The notes beneath the pieces are model-generated. The model was given only the letters and a program-made list of their open reading frames with translations. It made no database searches and had not been told where the DNA came from. A stretch of DNA of 64,000 nt from Gammaproteobacteria bacterium. GTDB taxonomy: Bacteria > Pseudomonadota > Gammaproteobacteria > Pseudomonadales > Azotimanducaceae. The stretch is taken from contig PAPD01000013.1 of NCBI GenBank assembly GCA_002708765.1, positions 1 through 64,000 on the forward strand. Reading direction: 5' to 3'. The translations under genes were made by a program, and so were the position numbers. The stretch's first letter is position 1. Each line of letters starts with the position of its first letter. Positions 9,535 through 18,742 of this stretch are shown one piece after another.

Positions 9535-12500
9535 TTTCCGGACCGACGACCAATCAAGAAGTCGTCCTCTATCTTTTCGAGCACGACTCGCCGGCTAAAA
9601 TTTTCCTCGATAACCTTTAACCCTCCGCTGGAATGTGTTTTTAGCAAAGAGTGGTCCTCATAAATATCGGCAATTTTTTCTCCCAGTTTAAACGGATCAT
9701 CTTCAGTCAAAAGAGACCCAAAAGGATCGGGAATACCCTCAGCCCCGATACTTGTGGTAATAACAGGAACTCCGTGCTTCATCGCCTCCAGAACCTTTCC
9801 TTTGACACCGGCTCCATAACGAAGCGGTACGACGCTTAAACGAACCCGATCATAAAGCTCAAGCAGCTCTTCCTCGCTTAAGAATCCCTCTATTTGGATG
9901 TTCTCCGAACCCAATTTTCTGATTTCATGCGGCATGTTGGAGCCAACAATATGCAATACGATATAGGGCAATCTTTCTAACACGACGGGAAAAATTTCCT
10001 GCAAAAACCACTTGAGGCCATCGATATTGGGCGGATGATTAAAGCCACCCACAAATAGCAGCCCTTCTCTCTGATTAAAGTCGACATTGCCGGGTCCCCA
10101 TTCGTCATAGCAAAAAAGAGGGATCGCTTTAACGGGCAACGACGGTCTCTCTTTTAGTATCTCCTCGACTTCTGCAATCGAAGGAAAGTAAACAACGTCT
10201 GCCTTTTCAAAAATTGCGTATTCTTTCAACTTCCATACTCTTGCTTCCTTCTCAGCGGCTTTATTCTTAGTCAAAGCAAACTTTCTTTGCAATCTCAGAA
10301 AATGAAGATCATGTCCAAAATATATGACCTTAGGTTTTCTTGTAAGCGAATTAATATCATCAATGTATTTTTCTGCCACGTGCGGACGCATCAAATAGAC
10401 TATGTCAACGTAATCGGGGTTTTCCTCTAGCCATCGCTTCCAGTGTTTACGATAGAAGTCGCCGACTAAAACCTCTATCCCCATGCCTTCCAGCTGGCCC
10501 GAGTAGGGCTGATGTCTGTAGAAGTTATCCCCCATGAATTTAACATTACACCCGGCCTTAACCAGCAACTTAAGATACTGGAAAGTCGAACGTGAACCAG
10601 CATCCTGATCATACAATGGCACATAATGATCAATAACCAGAACCGTAATCCGAGATTGAGATCGTTCACGAGCTCTAATTACTGCCTTCCCGCTTTCCTG
10701 ATGCTGACTATCGAGCACCTCCGCCCATTTTTCTCTAAATTTCTTCCGATTAATCCATTGGATCTTTTTGATACCTTCATTTTCTTTCACTCCATGAGAC
10801 TTTCCTTCGTAGTGGACAATCACTGACTTGGGCTGGTAATAAACTTGCAACCCGGATGAGCGAGCCTGAAACGCAAGATCGGTGTCCTCATAGTAAGCGG
10901 GGGCAAACCTTTCATCAAAACGTCCTACGCTGGAAAACCACTCTCTTCGAAAAAGGATTGACGCACCCGAAACATAATCCACTGGCTTAACATAATTGAA
11001 CTCCGGCAGGTCCGGATCTTCATTCCTGCCATAATTCCATCCGCTGCCGTCTCGCCATATTACTCCACCTGCCTCCTGCAGAGATCCATCTGGATAAACT
11101 AGTTTGGAACCGACTACCCCAGCATCATCATAGTTTTCAAAAATATCGATCATTGAATCCAGCCAGCCAGCAGTTACTCTTGTATCGTTATTCAGGAGCA
11201 AAATGAACTCGCCTCTGCAGGAACTGACAGCCGAGTTACATGACTTAAGGAAGCCAAGATTAGATTCATTGCTTAAGATAGAAAGGCCTTCAATTCTCCT
11301 TAGCAGACCCAAGGTGTTATCAGTAGAACAGTCGTCGACAACCAGAACCTCAAAAGGAGTATCAGGAAGGTTTTCGGCTATGGACCTAAGGCATTCGAGG
11401 GTATATCTGATCTGATTAAACACAGGAATCAGCACCGAGACCCGAGGGGAGGAAGAGGGACTGAATCTGATTTCTGCTAACAGTTTATCCGTATCCGTAA
11501 ATTTCTCTGAAGGCTTGGAAAGACCAGGGCTCTTATTTTGAAGCATAGCTTCATAGCGCCTAAATGCGGCTTCGGCGTGATAGTCCCTATTGAAAAGTAG
11601 ACTGAAAAAATTCACTAACCTTCGAAAAGAAAATAAATTCCTCAGCTGAATAGGATTTGCGAGGCATGCCCTAAAAAACCTGACCAGCGAATGCAACAAT
11701 GGCCGAGATTCCAGTCTTGGGAGAATCATTGATACGAAGGGTTTTCTAATAGGATAGGTAAAAAATCGTCCCAGACGAAAAGATATAGAATGAATAACTT
11801 CATTGTAAGCTCTATCGTGGTCTTCACGAGCTTTCTTCGAGGCTTCATTAAGTTCATGGATCACTTCCTCAGACCTGCGGATCACTTCCTCAGACCTGCG
11901 GATCTCGCCCTCTTTTTGGTCCAGGATTTCTTTCTGGTTATCTATTTCTTTATCACGAATTTTTAGCAGTTTGTTCGCTCGAGAAATATCTGAGACCAGT
12001 CCATCAACGTTCTTTTGCAGAACACCAATGTCGTTTTCTCTATCACCCAAAATTTTCTGCAAGTTAGCAATTTCATACTGCTGGTTTTCTTTTGCCAAAG
12101 AAAGTTTCTCGAATTCGCCTGCCAACCGGTGATACTTGGGCACCTCCCTTCTGAGTTGAAGCTCAAAAAGATTCTTTTGCGATTTCAGTCTCGGGATTGG
12201 ATACTTCTTAGAGAAACCGACGAAATCAACTGCCTTTCCTTCGGATAACTTTTTCATCAATACGGAAAGGTCAGCCACCTCTTTCGCAACCCCAGGATAA
12301 TTCTTTAAAGAGCCGGTCTGGTTTTCATGATGGTTCAATTTTGGATCTACAAATTCCGAGCAAAAGCGAGAAATCGAAGCTTCATCAACGGCGAGATCAA
12401 GATGTGTCGCTAAACGCTCGAGAACACCAGGCGCATCCTTTACCAAGGACAGGTAATTAACCAGAAACGCGTCACCACCCAGAAATTCCATTATGGAACG

Positions 12501-12983
12501 GTTGTAGAAATAATTGAGAAGAAGACCCATCCTAGTATCAATACCATCGCGCCTATTCAACGAAGCGGAGACATTTATGGGGTCACGGTATGACACCAAA
12601 TATTCCGCTGAAATATTACATGCTGAGAATTGCTTACTCCAGAACCCTAGGAGAATCGAAATTCTCGGGTCCTTGATTATCAGGCTTTGTCGATCGGAGA
12701 ATTTTTCCATGAGAATTGTTCTAGCAGTATCATCGAACTCAGGTGAAAAAGACCGGTTATCAGTGTCTAGCGGTACTTCCCAGGACGACTGATTGCTCCT
12801 TAAAATGGAATCATTTAGCCTGACGATATCAAGATCTTCCCAGAAACCTGTCGGGTTATCTCGATTAGCCGGCATCAGATTCCCAGTAAAATCGAAGCCC
12901 ATGGTTTCCAGTGCTTTCGCTAGCAAGCTTGTACCAGATCGATGCATACCAAGAACAACGATTGCTTTCTTTTCCATATCCAC
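9531..12983 (-). CDS. Sulfotransferase - coiled coil - GT2 - GT4 fusion protein
   Basis: A 1150-residue protein with three catalytic modules. Residues about 7-260 form a sulfotransferase-like domain with a PAPS-binding P-loop (LGMHRSGTSLLAKAL). Residues about 290-395 are a coiled coil holding a repeated RRSEEVI heptad. Residues about 515-770 are a GT-A family 2 glycosyltransferase (VSVLIPVFNQ, VVDDCSTDNT, LLNNDTRV). Residues about 775-1150 are a GT-B family 4 glycosyltransferase, with the donor-site region VPLRYGAGVKGKVLEAMKHG. It likely builds and sulfates a surface glycan in the cytoplasm and is coupled to the ABC ATPase. The start is GTG 12983 or ATG 12977; neither has a strong ribosome site. 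Confidence 0.85.
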   Translation of the reverse strand: MDMEKKAIVVLGMHRSGTSLLAKALETMGFDFTGNLMPANRDNPTGFWEDLDIVRLNDSILRSNQSSWEVPLDTDNRSFSPEFDDTARTILMEKFSDRQSLIIKDPRISILLGFWSKQFSACNISAEYLVSYRDPINVSASLNRRDGIDTRMGLLLNYFYNRSIMEFLGGDAFLVNYLSLVKDAPGVLERLATHLDLAVDEASISRFCSEFVDPKLNHHENQTGSLKNYPGVAKEVADLSVLMKKLSEGKAVDFVGFSKKYPIPRLKSQKNLFELQLRREVPKYHRLAGEFEKLSLAKENQQYEIANLQKILGDRENDIGVLQKNVDGLVSDISRANKLLKIRDKEIDNQKEILDQKEGEIRRSEEVIRRSEEVIHELNEASKKAREDHDRAYNEVIHSISFRLGRFFTYPIRKPFVSMILPRLESRPLLHSLVRFFRACLANPIQLRNLFSFRRLVNFFSLLFNRDYHAEAAFRRYEAMLQNKSPGLSKPSEKFTDTDKLLAEIRFSPSSSPRVSVLIPVFNQIRYTLECLRSIAENLPDTPFEVLVVDDCSTDNTLGLLRRIEGLSILSNESNLGFLKSCNSAVSSCRGEFILLLNNDTRVTAGWLDSMIDIFENYDDAGVVGSKLVYPDGSLQEAGGVIWRDGSGWNYGRNEDPDLPEFNYVKPVDYVSGASILFRREWFSSVGRFDERFAPAYYEDTDLAFQARSSGLQVYYQPKSVIVHYEGKSHGVKENEGIKKIQWINRKKFREKWAEVLDSQHQESGKAVIRARERSQSRITVLVIDHYVPLYDQDAGSRSTFQYLKLLVKAGCNVKFMGDNFYRHQPYSGQLEGMGIEVLVGDFYRKHWKRWLEENPDYVDIVYLMRPHVAEKYIDDINSLTRKPKVIYFGHDLHFLRLQRKFALTKNKAAEKEARVWKLKEYAIFEKADVVYFPSIAEVEEILKERPSLPVKAIPLFCYDEWGPGNVDFNQREGLLFVGGFNHPPNIDGLKWFLQEIFPVVLERLPYIVLHIVGSNMPHEIRKLGSENIQIEGFLSEEELLELYDRVRLSVVPLRYGAGVKGKVLEAMKHGVPVITTSIGAEGIPDPFGSLLTEDDPFKLGEKIADIYEDHSLLKTHSSGGLKVIEENFSRRVVLEKIEDDFLIGRRSGK
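11860..11901. repeat. Perfect 21-bp tandem duplication in coiled-coil coding region
   Basis: The unit ATCACTTCCTCAGACCTGCGG occurs twice back to back with no mismatch. It is in frame, so the protein carries RRSEEVI twice (about residues 361-374), one extra heptad of the coiled coil. The exact identity suggests a recent duplication. Confidence 0.95.
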
Positions 12984-13058
12984 AAAAATCCAAAAACTCT
13001 GAAAGATTCTATCACGGAGAAGGTATTCGACACATGAAACCAGAAATCAGTTGTGGAT

Positions 13059-13071
13059 AGTTGCGTCAACT
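13059..13071. promoter_or_regulatory. Inverted repeat AGTTG-CGT-CAACT upstream of CYP153-like gene
   Basis: A perfect 5-bp inverted repeat with a 3-base spacer, 39 bases before the P450 start codon and in the divergent gap with the fusion gene. It is of a size and place expected for an operator, but short, and no regulator gene is adjacent. Regulatory meaning is inference. Confidence 0.3.
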
Positions 13072-13109
13072 TTTTCTAGTATTGAGAATAAGTCCGAAGA
13101 GAATCAGCA

Positions 13110-14429
13110 ATGTCAGAAAAATTCACCGAACCAGCATACACCGTGACAAATGCGGAAATGCGCGAAAGATTGGCAATTGACGTAAACGTTAACCCATATG
13201 ACATTCCCATAGCGGAGATGGATCCGTCACACCCCTCCCTTTTCGAGCACAACAAGTTTCTTCCCTATTTTGAAAGGCTCCGGAATGAGGAACCGGTTCA
13301 CTATTGCAATAGCCCGATGTTTGGACCCTATTGGTCCGTGACAAAATTCAATGACATCATGTTCGTTGACACCAATCACAACCTTTTCTCCTCAGATATA
13401 AATAATGGGGGGATAAGAATGGGAGGCAGGCCTATAGAAAAAGGCCAAGAAGAAGCAATGTTTCACCTTCCAATGTTTATTATGCAGGACCCACCGGTTC
13501 ACGATGAACAGCGAGCAGTTGTTTCACCATCATTTACCCCAGCGAAAGTGCAGGAGTTAAAAACACTTATCCGAGAAAGAGCATCAAAAATACTCGATGA
13601 ACTGCCAATTAATGAAGAAATCAACTGGGTACGCCAGGTAAGTGTTGAATTAACGGGCCAGATGCTGGCGACCCTTTTTGGTATTCCCCAGGAAGATAGG
13701 CATAAACTAATTCATTGGTCTGATACAGTAGAAAATATTGGCAATCCCGACGTTTTCGAAACGGCGGAACAAGGATTCCAAGAATTATGGAAGTGTTTCG
13801 AATACTTTGATGCCGTCTGGAAAGATCGGCAAAAGATGTCAACACCCGGAACCGATTTGATTTCCACCCTGGCTCAAGGCGAAGCAACAAAAAATATGCC
13901 TCCAAACGAATTCCTTGGGAACATGCTCCTATTGATAGTTGGAGGAAACGACACTACAAGAAACTCGATTAGTGGCGGAGTTCTCGCATTAAACCAACAC
14001 CAAAAGGAATTTACTAAACTAAAAAACAACCCTGCACTTATTCAGAAGATGGTTCCCGAAATCATACGCTGGCAAACCCCCGTGGCGCATATGTGTCGAA
14101 CTGCTATGGAGGATGTTCGAGTAGGAGACAAACTTATATCGGCAGGTGACAAGGTTGCTATGTGGTACGTCTCGGGGAATAGAGATTCGACGGTTATCGA
14201 TCGTGCCGAAAAGTTTATTATTGATAGGGCTAACCCGAGGCAGCATTTGTCTTTCGGATTTGGTATTCATCGATGCGTAGGTCTCAGGCTCGGTGAAATG
14301 CAACTTACAATTCTGTGGGAGGAGATTCTTAAACGTTTCTCTGACATAGAGCTAGTAGGAGAACCTGAATACTTGCGATCAAACTTCATACGGGGTATTA
14401 CTAATTTGCCAGTCCGAGTAAAAGCCTAG
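13110..14429 (+). CDS. Cytochrome P450, CYP153-like (terminal alkane/fatty-acyl hydroxylase type)
   Basis: A 439-residue soluble P450. The I-helix oxygen motif is GGNDTTRNSISGGVLALN, a pattern characteristic of CYP153. The ExxR motif is EIIRWQT, and the haem-binding loop is FGFGIHRCVG with the cysteine thiolate ligand. CYP153 enzymes hydroxylate the terminal carbon of alkanes, fatty acids or terpenes using a ferredoxin and reductase; neither partner gene is in this window. Two acyl-CoA dehydrogenases follow at 16 and 11 bases, which suits oxidation of the resulting acid. A second, broken copy of the family lies at 41396. The ATG at 13110 gives normal length. Confidence 0.9.
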   Translation: MSEKFTEPAYTVTNAEMRERLAIDVNVNPYDIPIAEMDPSHPSLFEHNKFLPYFERLRNEEPVHYCNSPMFGPYWSVTKFNDIMFVDTNHNLFSSDINNGGIRMGGRPIEKGQEEAMFHLPMFIMQDPPVHDEQRAVVSPSFTPAKVQELKTLIRERASKILDELPINEEINWVRQVSVELTGQMLATLFGIPQEDRHKLIHWSDTVENIGNPDVFETAEQGFQELWKCFEYFDAVWKDRQKMSTPGTDLISTLAQGEATKNMPPNEFLGNMLLLIVGGNDTTRNSISGGVLALNQHQKEFTKLKNNPALIQKMVPEIIRWQTPVAHMCRTAMEDVRVGDKLISAGDKVAMWYVSGNRDSTVIDRAEKFIIDRANPRQHLSFGFGIHRCVGLRLGEMQLTILWEEILKRFSDIELVGEPEYLRSNFIRGITNLPVRVKA

Positions 14430-14445
14430 AACTAGGGAGAAATAA

Positions 14446-15564
14446 ATGAATTTCGAATTTTCCGATGACCAACAGCTGTTGCGTGAACAAGCTAGGAGTT
14501 TTCTATCTGAAAACTGCTCTATGAAAGAAGTTCGAAAAATACTGGAAGGAGATGCGCCCTATGACAAGAACTTATGGGAGAAAATTGTAAATCTCGGGTG
14601 GACGGCTACAACTATCCCCGAGGAATATGAAGGCCTAGGGCTCTCATACCTAGAGCTTTGTGTTATCGCTGAGGAGCTTGGTCGTTCCCTGGCGCCTATT
14701 CCGTTTTCATCATCTGTCTACCTGGCTACCGAATCCATTGTTTTAAATGGCACAGCAGAACAGAAAAGTCTTTATTTGCCGAAACTCGCTTCTGGAGAAC
14801 TCATTGGTTGCTTCGCTGCGAATGAGAAAGATGGGTTCCTGTCCCCCGAAACTTTATCAACGGAGGTTTCTGGAGGGAAAATATCTGGAGAAAAAATGCC
14901 TGTAGTCGACGGGGACACGGCGGACTTTGCAATTGTTTTTGCAAAAAACGATGAGCAGTCAGACGCATCAACTTATATCATCAACCTTGACGATCCCGAT
15001 ATCGAAAAGATCCCCTTAAAATCCATAGATCCTAGTCGAAACCAGGTCAAACTGGTTTTTCACGGAGCTCATGCCGAACCACTAGGAAATACCCAAGAGG
15101 GATGGAAGTTCATAAACACGCTCTATGACCGAGCAGCAATACTCTTCGCCTGGGAGCAAATCGGGGGCGCAGATACCGCACTGACCATGGCAAAAGAATA
15201 CGCGATGGATCGATTCGCATTTGGTAGACCCATAGGCTCTTTTCAGGCGATAAAACATAAGTTGGCCAACATTTATGTGAAAAACACCCTGGCAAGATCG
15301 AATTGCTATTATGGGGCCTGGGCACTTTCTACCAACGCCCAGGAAATATCTATCGCAGCAGCTAGCGCAAGAGTGTCCTCTATACAGGCCTTCTACTACG
15401 CTTCAAAAGAAAACATACAAACTCATGGTGGTATGGGATTTACCTGGGAATTTGATTGCCAGATCCCTTACAGAAGAGCTCGTCTTTTAGCAGCAAATAT
15501 AGGCAGTGAAAACGTTTGGCAAGATAAATTAATCGCATCAATTGAGGCGGCCCGAGCTGCCTAA
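14446..15564 (+). CDS. Acyl-CoA dehydrogenase family protein (1)
   Basis: A 372-residue FAD-dependent acyl-CoA dehydrogenase with the N-terminal helical domain (FSDDQQLLREQARSFL), a mid beta domain and a C-terminal helical domain (RFAFGRPIGSFQAIKHKLA, THGGMGFTWE). It introduces the alpha-beta double bond in acyl-CoA or a similar thioester. The beta domain is weakly conserved: the usual TEP(x)AGSD-type motif is replaced by CFAANEKDGFLS, so it may be the partner chain of a heteromeric dehydrogenase like those of steroid side-chain degradation. The neighbour at 15576 is a canonical chain, 11 bases away. AGGGAG precedes the ATG. Confidence 0.9.
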   Translation: MNFEFSDDQQLLREQARSFLSENCSMKEVRKILEGDAPYDKNLWEKIVNLGWTATTIPEEYEGLGLSYLELCVIAEELGRSLAPIPFSSSVYLATESIVLNGTAEQKSLYLPKLASGELIGCFAANEKDGFLSPETLSTEVSGGKISGEKMPVVDGDTADFAIVFAKNDEQSDASTYIINLDDPDIEKIPLKSIDPSRNQVKLVFHGAHAEPLGNTQEGWKFINTLYDRAAILFAWEQIGGADTALTMAKEYAMDRFAFGRPIGSFQAIKHKLANIYVKNTLARSNCYYGAWALSTNAQEISIAAASARVSSIQAFYYASKENIQTHGGMGFTWEFDCQIPYRRARLLAANIGSENVWQDKLIASIEAARAA

Positions 15565-15575
15565 AAGGAAAAAAA

Positions 15576-16793
15576 ATGGACTTTAATGATTCTCCCAAAG
15601 AAGCCGCTTTCAGGAAAGAAGTGCGGGCCTGGTTAACAGAAAATATCCCTGATGAAAAAGAAATTGATGATCTTGATTACATAGAGAAAGCAAAGTTCTG
15701 GCAAAAGAAAAAATATGATGCCGGCTGGGCTTGCATCAGGTGGCCAGTTGAACACGGAGGCCGGAACGCCACTCCGATAGAGCAAGTGATCTGGGACCAA
15801 GAAGAATCAAACTTTAGGACTCCGGAAAGCATCTTCGGTATTGGACATGGCATGTGCGCACCAACCATGATGACCTGGGCCACCGAAGAGCAGAACAAGA
15901 GATATCTCCCTAAGCTGGCAAGCGGCGAAGAAGTCTGGTGCCAGCTATTCAGCGAACCAGCGGGAGGTTCAGATCTAGCAGCCCTTAGGACAAAAGCGGA
16001 AAGAGACGGTGATGATTGGGTTATTAATGGCCAGAAAATCTGGACTTCGGGGGCGCACTACTCGGACTTCGGAGTTCTGGTTGTCAGAACCGACCCAACA
16101 GCCCAGAAACATCAAGGCCTCAGTTATTTTTTTATTGACATGAAATCTCCCGGGATAGATATAAAACCTATAAAACAGATATCGGGAGGAGCAAACTTTA
16201 ACGAGGTTTACTTTTCAGATGTAAGAATACCGGACCAACAAAGGCTAGGCAGCGTAGGACAGGGGTGGCAGGTAGCTCTAACAACACTCATGAATGAGCG
16301 CGCCTCTATTGGAGGTGGCGGAGGCGGTGTAAACTTTGACTCAGTTTTCGCGCTCGCACAAAAAACTCTCATGAACGGACGCCCTGCAATAGAAGACCAG
16401 CAAGTTAGAGCAAAACTTGCAGACTGGTACACCCAGGAATCAGGTCTAAAGTACACCGGGTATCGATCCATGACCGCACTGTCCAAAGGCGAAATACCGG
16501 GTCCGGAAAACTCAATCGGGAAACTGGTCGGAGCTCCCAAACAGCAGGATATGGCCGCTTTTGCACTAGATCTCCTAGACGCTAATGGTTCAATCTGGGA
16601 CGAGAACTTTTCCGAAAGCGCGGGGCTATTTCAAGCCACCTTCATGGCTTCGCCGGGGTTAAGGATAGCCGGAGGAACAGATGAAATCATGGCCAACATA
16701 ATAGCAGAGAGAGTTCTCGGCCTGCCCCAGGATATACGGGTTGATAAAGGAATACCATTCAGTGAAATACCCACCTCCAAAAAGCAGCAATAA
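15576..16793 (+). CDS. Acyl-CoA dehydrogenase family protein (2)
   Basis: A 405-residue acyl-CoA dehydrogenase. The FAD and substrate-loop motif QLFSEPAGGSDLAAL and the next strand INGQKIWTSGA are canonical, and the C-terminus has GGTDEIMANIIAERVLGLP. With the less typical chain just upstream it may form an alpha2beta2 enzyme, as in FadE-type pairs that act on bulky substrates; this pairing is inferred from adjacency. It belongs to the same probable operon as the CYP153-like gene, 11 bases after the previous stop, and GGAAAAAA precedes the ATG. Confidence 0.92.
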   Translation: MDFNDSPKEAAFRKEVRAWLTENIPDEKEIDDLDYIEKAKFWQKKKYDAGWACIRWPVEHGGRNATPIEQVIWDQEESNFRTPESIFGIGHGMCAPTMMTWATEEQNKRYLPKLASGEEVWCQLFSEPAGGSDLAALRTKAERDGDDWVINGQKIWTSGAHYSDFGVLVVRTDPTAQKHQGLSYFFIDMKSPGIDIKPIKQISGGANFNEVYFSDVRIPDQQRLGSVGQGWQVALTTLMNERASIGGGGGGVNFDSVFALAQKTLMNGRPAIEDQQVRAKLADWYTQESGLKYTGYRSMTALSKGEIPGPENSIGKLVGAPKQQDMAAFALDLLDANGSIWDENFSESAGLFQATFMASPGLRIAGGTDEIMANIIAERVLGLPQDIRVDKGIPFSEIPTSKKQQ

Positions 16794-16816
16794 AACATAA
16801 GGATGTAATACTGAAA

Positions 16817-17065
16817 ATGAAGGATTTTTTTATAGGACCTAACGTACCGATTTCTCTCAACTTAAAAGATAAAAAACTGGGGGGTGTTTGTGCAGGGGTT
16901 TCCGATTATGCGGGGGTTCCAGCTTTATGGATAAGAATTCTATTGGTTGCAGCACTGATTTTTAAGCCTGTAGCAGTTCTGATCGCCTACGGTCTAGCCT
17001 GCTTCGTTCTTGAAGAAAAATCTCAGGTTAACCCGGAACAGATGCAAGATCAGACGAGAGAATAG
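16817..17065 (+). CDS. PspC domain-containing small membrane protein
   Basis: An 82-residue protein consisting of one PspC domain (KDKKLGGVCAGVSDYAG ... WIRILLVAALIF) with one long or two short hydrophobic segments at about residues 35-62. PspC domains occur in envelope-stress (phage-shock) systems and as stand-alone membrane proteins. No pspA, pspB or pspF is nearby, so a full Psp response is not indicated. It sits 23 bases after the second acyl-CoA dehydrogenase and 32 before the ROK kinase and is probably carried on the same transcript. Confidence 0.85.
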   Translation: MKDFFIGPNVPISLNLKDKKLGGVCAGVSDYAGVPALWIRILLVAALIFKPVAVLIAYGLACFVLEEKSQVNPEQMQDQTRE

Positions 17066-17097
17066 GCCACTTATCCAGCTAAAACGGGCTCCCAATA

Positions 17098-17994
17098 ATG
17101 AGAGAAAATAATCTTCGCATTGGAATAGATCTAGGTGGAACAAAAATAGAGGCTTTGCTCACGGACTCTGCTGGAAATGAAATCAGACGTGCCCGAGTAA
17201 AAACTCCCCCCAACAGTTATAGCAATATTTTAGAATCCATAGCTGATCTTCTATCAGATCTCTCAGTACCTCCCGATTTACCTGTGGGCATAGGCATGCC
17301 AGGATCCGTATCTCCATTAACAGGGCATATTCGTAACGCCAATACTACTTCTTTAAACGGCCGCCCTTTCCAGGCGGATCTCGAAAAAAACCTGGGGCGC
17401 CCCGTCAGGCTGGCTAACGATGCCAATTGCTTTACGCTATCAGAGTCGAAAGACGGTGCAGCAAAAAACTTTAGCCTAGTGTTCGGGATTATTCTTGGAA
17501 CAGGCGTGGGAGGCGGTATCTCAGTAAACTCGAACCTAATAGAAGGCGTTAACGCCATTTCTGGGGAATGGGGCCACAATCGGATGCCTAACCTGACTTC
17601 AAGAGATTCTGAACGGAAATGTTATTGTGGCCGAACCAATTGCGTTGAAACCTGGCTCTCTGGACCTGGACTGTCTAGAACTTACGAAACTATTTCAAAA
17701 AAAAAGCTCCCCGCTGAAGACATAGTTAAATTCTTCTACAAAGGAGATGAAAGAGCGGTCGAGGCGGTTTCAAGATACTTCGATCAATTAGCTGATGCCT
17801 TGTCAGGGGTAATCAACATCCTCGACCCGGACGTGATAGTCATAGGAGGCGGCCTCTCAAATATAGATGAAATTTACAACGAGATCCCAGGAAGGCTTGA
17901 GCGTCTGATTTTTTCTGATTATTTCGAAACCAAAATACTTAAAGCCGAGCATGGAGATTCCTCCGGCGTAAGAGGAGCGTCATGGCTATGGTAA
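17098..17994 (+). CDS. ROK-family sugar kinase
   Basis: A 298-residue ROK-family kinase (glucokinase, fructokinase or N-acetylhexosamine kinase type). The phosphate-binding motif GIDLGGTKIEALL lies at the N-terminus, the hinge has GTGVGGGIS, and the zinc-binding ROK motif reads CYCGRTNCVETWLSGPG, with the EWGH element upstream. The adenosine motif is DPDVIVIGGGLSN. It phosphorylates a hexose with ATP in the cytoplasm. The sugar cannot be decided from motifs; NagK- or Mak-type enzymes are closest in pattern. It lies convergent with the amidotransferase gene, 23 bases between stops. Confidence 0.88.
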   Translation: MRENNLRIGIDLGGTKIEALLTDSAGNEIRRARVKTPPNSYSNILESIADLLSDLSVPPDLPVGIGMPGSVSPLTGHIRNANTTSLNGRPFQADLEKNLGRPVRLANDANCFTLSESKDGAAKNFSLVFGIILGTGVGGGISVNSNLIEGVNAISGEWGHNRMPNLTSRDSERKCYCGRTNCVETWLSGPGLSRTYETISKKKLPAEDIVKFFYKGDERAVEAVSRYFDQLADALSGVINILDPDVIVIGGGLSNIDEIYNEIPGRLERLIFSDYFETKILKAEHGDSSGVRGASWLW

Positions 17995-18017
17995 AATCAC
18001 CAAAAGCAAATCCGATA

Positions 18018-18734
18018 TTACGTTTCCAGAAAAAACCTCAATATCCAGCTAGCCACCAAATCCCTATCCGACTTTAAAGAAATTGAGTCGAGGCCCTTTT
18101 TGTATACTTGTTCTCCCAAAACGTCCCTTCGCATATTTATTAGATCAGAGGCATATTGATTAGTAAATTCCGGGTGCCCCTGCATCGAAAAAATATGTCT
18201 TTCTTTCCCATACATGCTGCACCGACAGAACTTGCTCGACGCAATTAAGAAAGCACCAGTCGGAAGGCGTGTAACTTGATCTTTATGAGAAACCGGGAGA
18301 GCATAGGTTTCCGGAACCGGATCAGGAAACCAGGATTTTTCTCTAATCGCTACAGGATGAATTCCGACCCCCCAACCCTTAACAGATGCCTCTGTTTTTC
18401 CGCCCAAGGCCTGCGCGATTATTTGATGGCCAAAACAGATACCGACCAATTTCTTTTTTTCCCGATCAAGTTTCGTAACAAATTCGATAAGAGATCTAAT
18501 CCAGGATTCATCGTCATATACGCTTTTCCTGCTACCGGGAATTATATACCCATCACATTCATCTACTGACAAAGGATACACTTCTTTTTCAACATCATAG
18601 GTTACAAAAGAAAGTGGGGTTTCAAAGAAAGCCGCATTCGAACGTAAAACTTTCGAGATCATCTCCGGATAATCTCCATGCTGTTCCTGAAGCTTTTCTA
18701 GCACAGAATCAACCTTCAGAATTCCTATTTTCAT
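18018..18734 (-). CDS. Class I glutamine amidotransferase-like protein
   Basis: A 238-residue protein with the triad GATase fold. The nucleophile elbow is GICFGHQIIAQALGG and the His-Glu pair is MQGHPEF. It resembles the free GATase domains related to the GMP synthase amidotransferase subunit rather than PuuD. It starts nine bases after the glutamine-synthetase-like gene, so the two are almost certainly co-transcribed. A plausible role is removing glutamate from a gamma-glutamyl compound made by the ligase, or glutamine hydrolysis for it; this is inferred from context only. Confidence 0.85.
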   Translation of the reverse strand: MKIGILKVDSVLEKLQEQHGDYPEMISKVLRSNAAFFETPLSFVTYDVEKEVYPLSVDECDGYIIPGSRKSVYDDESWIRSLIEFVTKLDREKKKLVGICFGHQIIAQALGGKTEASVKGWGVGIHPVAIREKSWFPDPVPETYALPVSHKDQVTRLPTGAFLIASSKFCRCSMYGKERHIFSMQGHPEFTNQYASDLINMRRDVLGEQVYKKGLDSISLKSDRDLVASWILRFFLET

Positions 18735-18742
18735 AGAATGTA

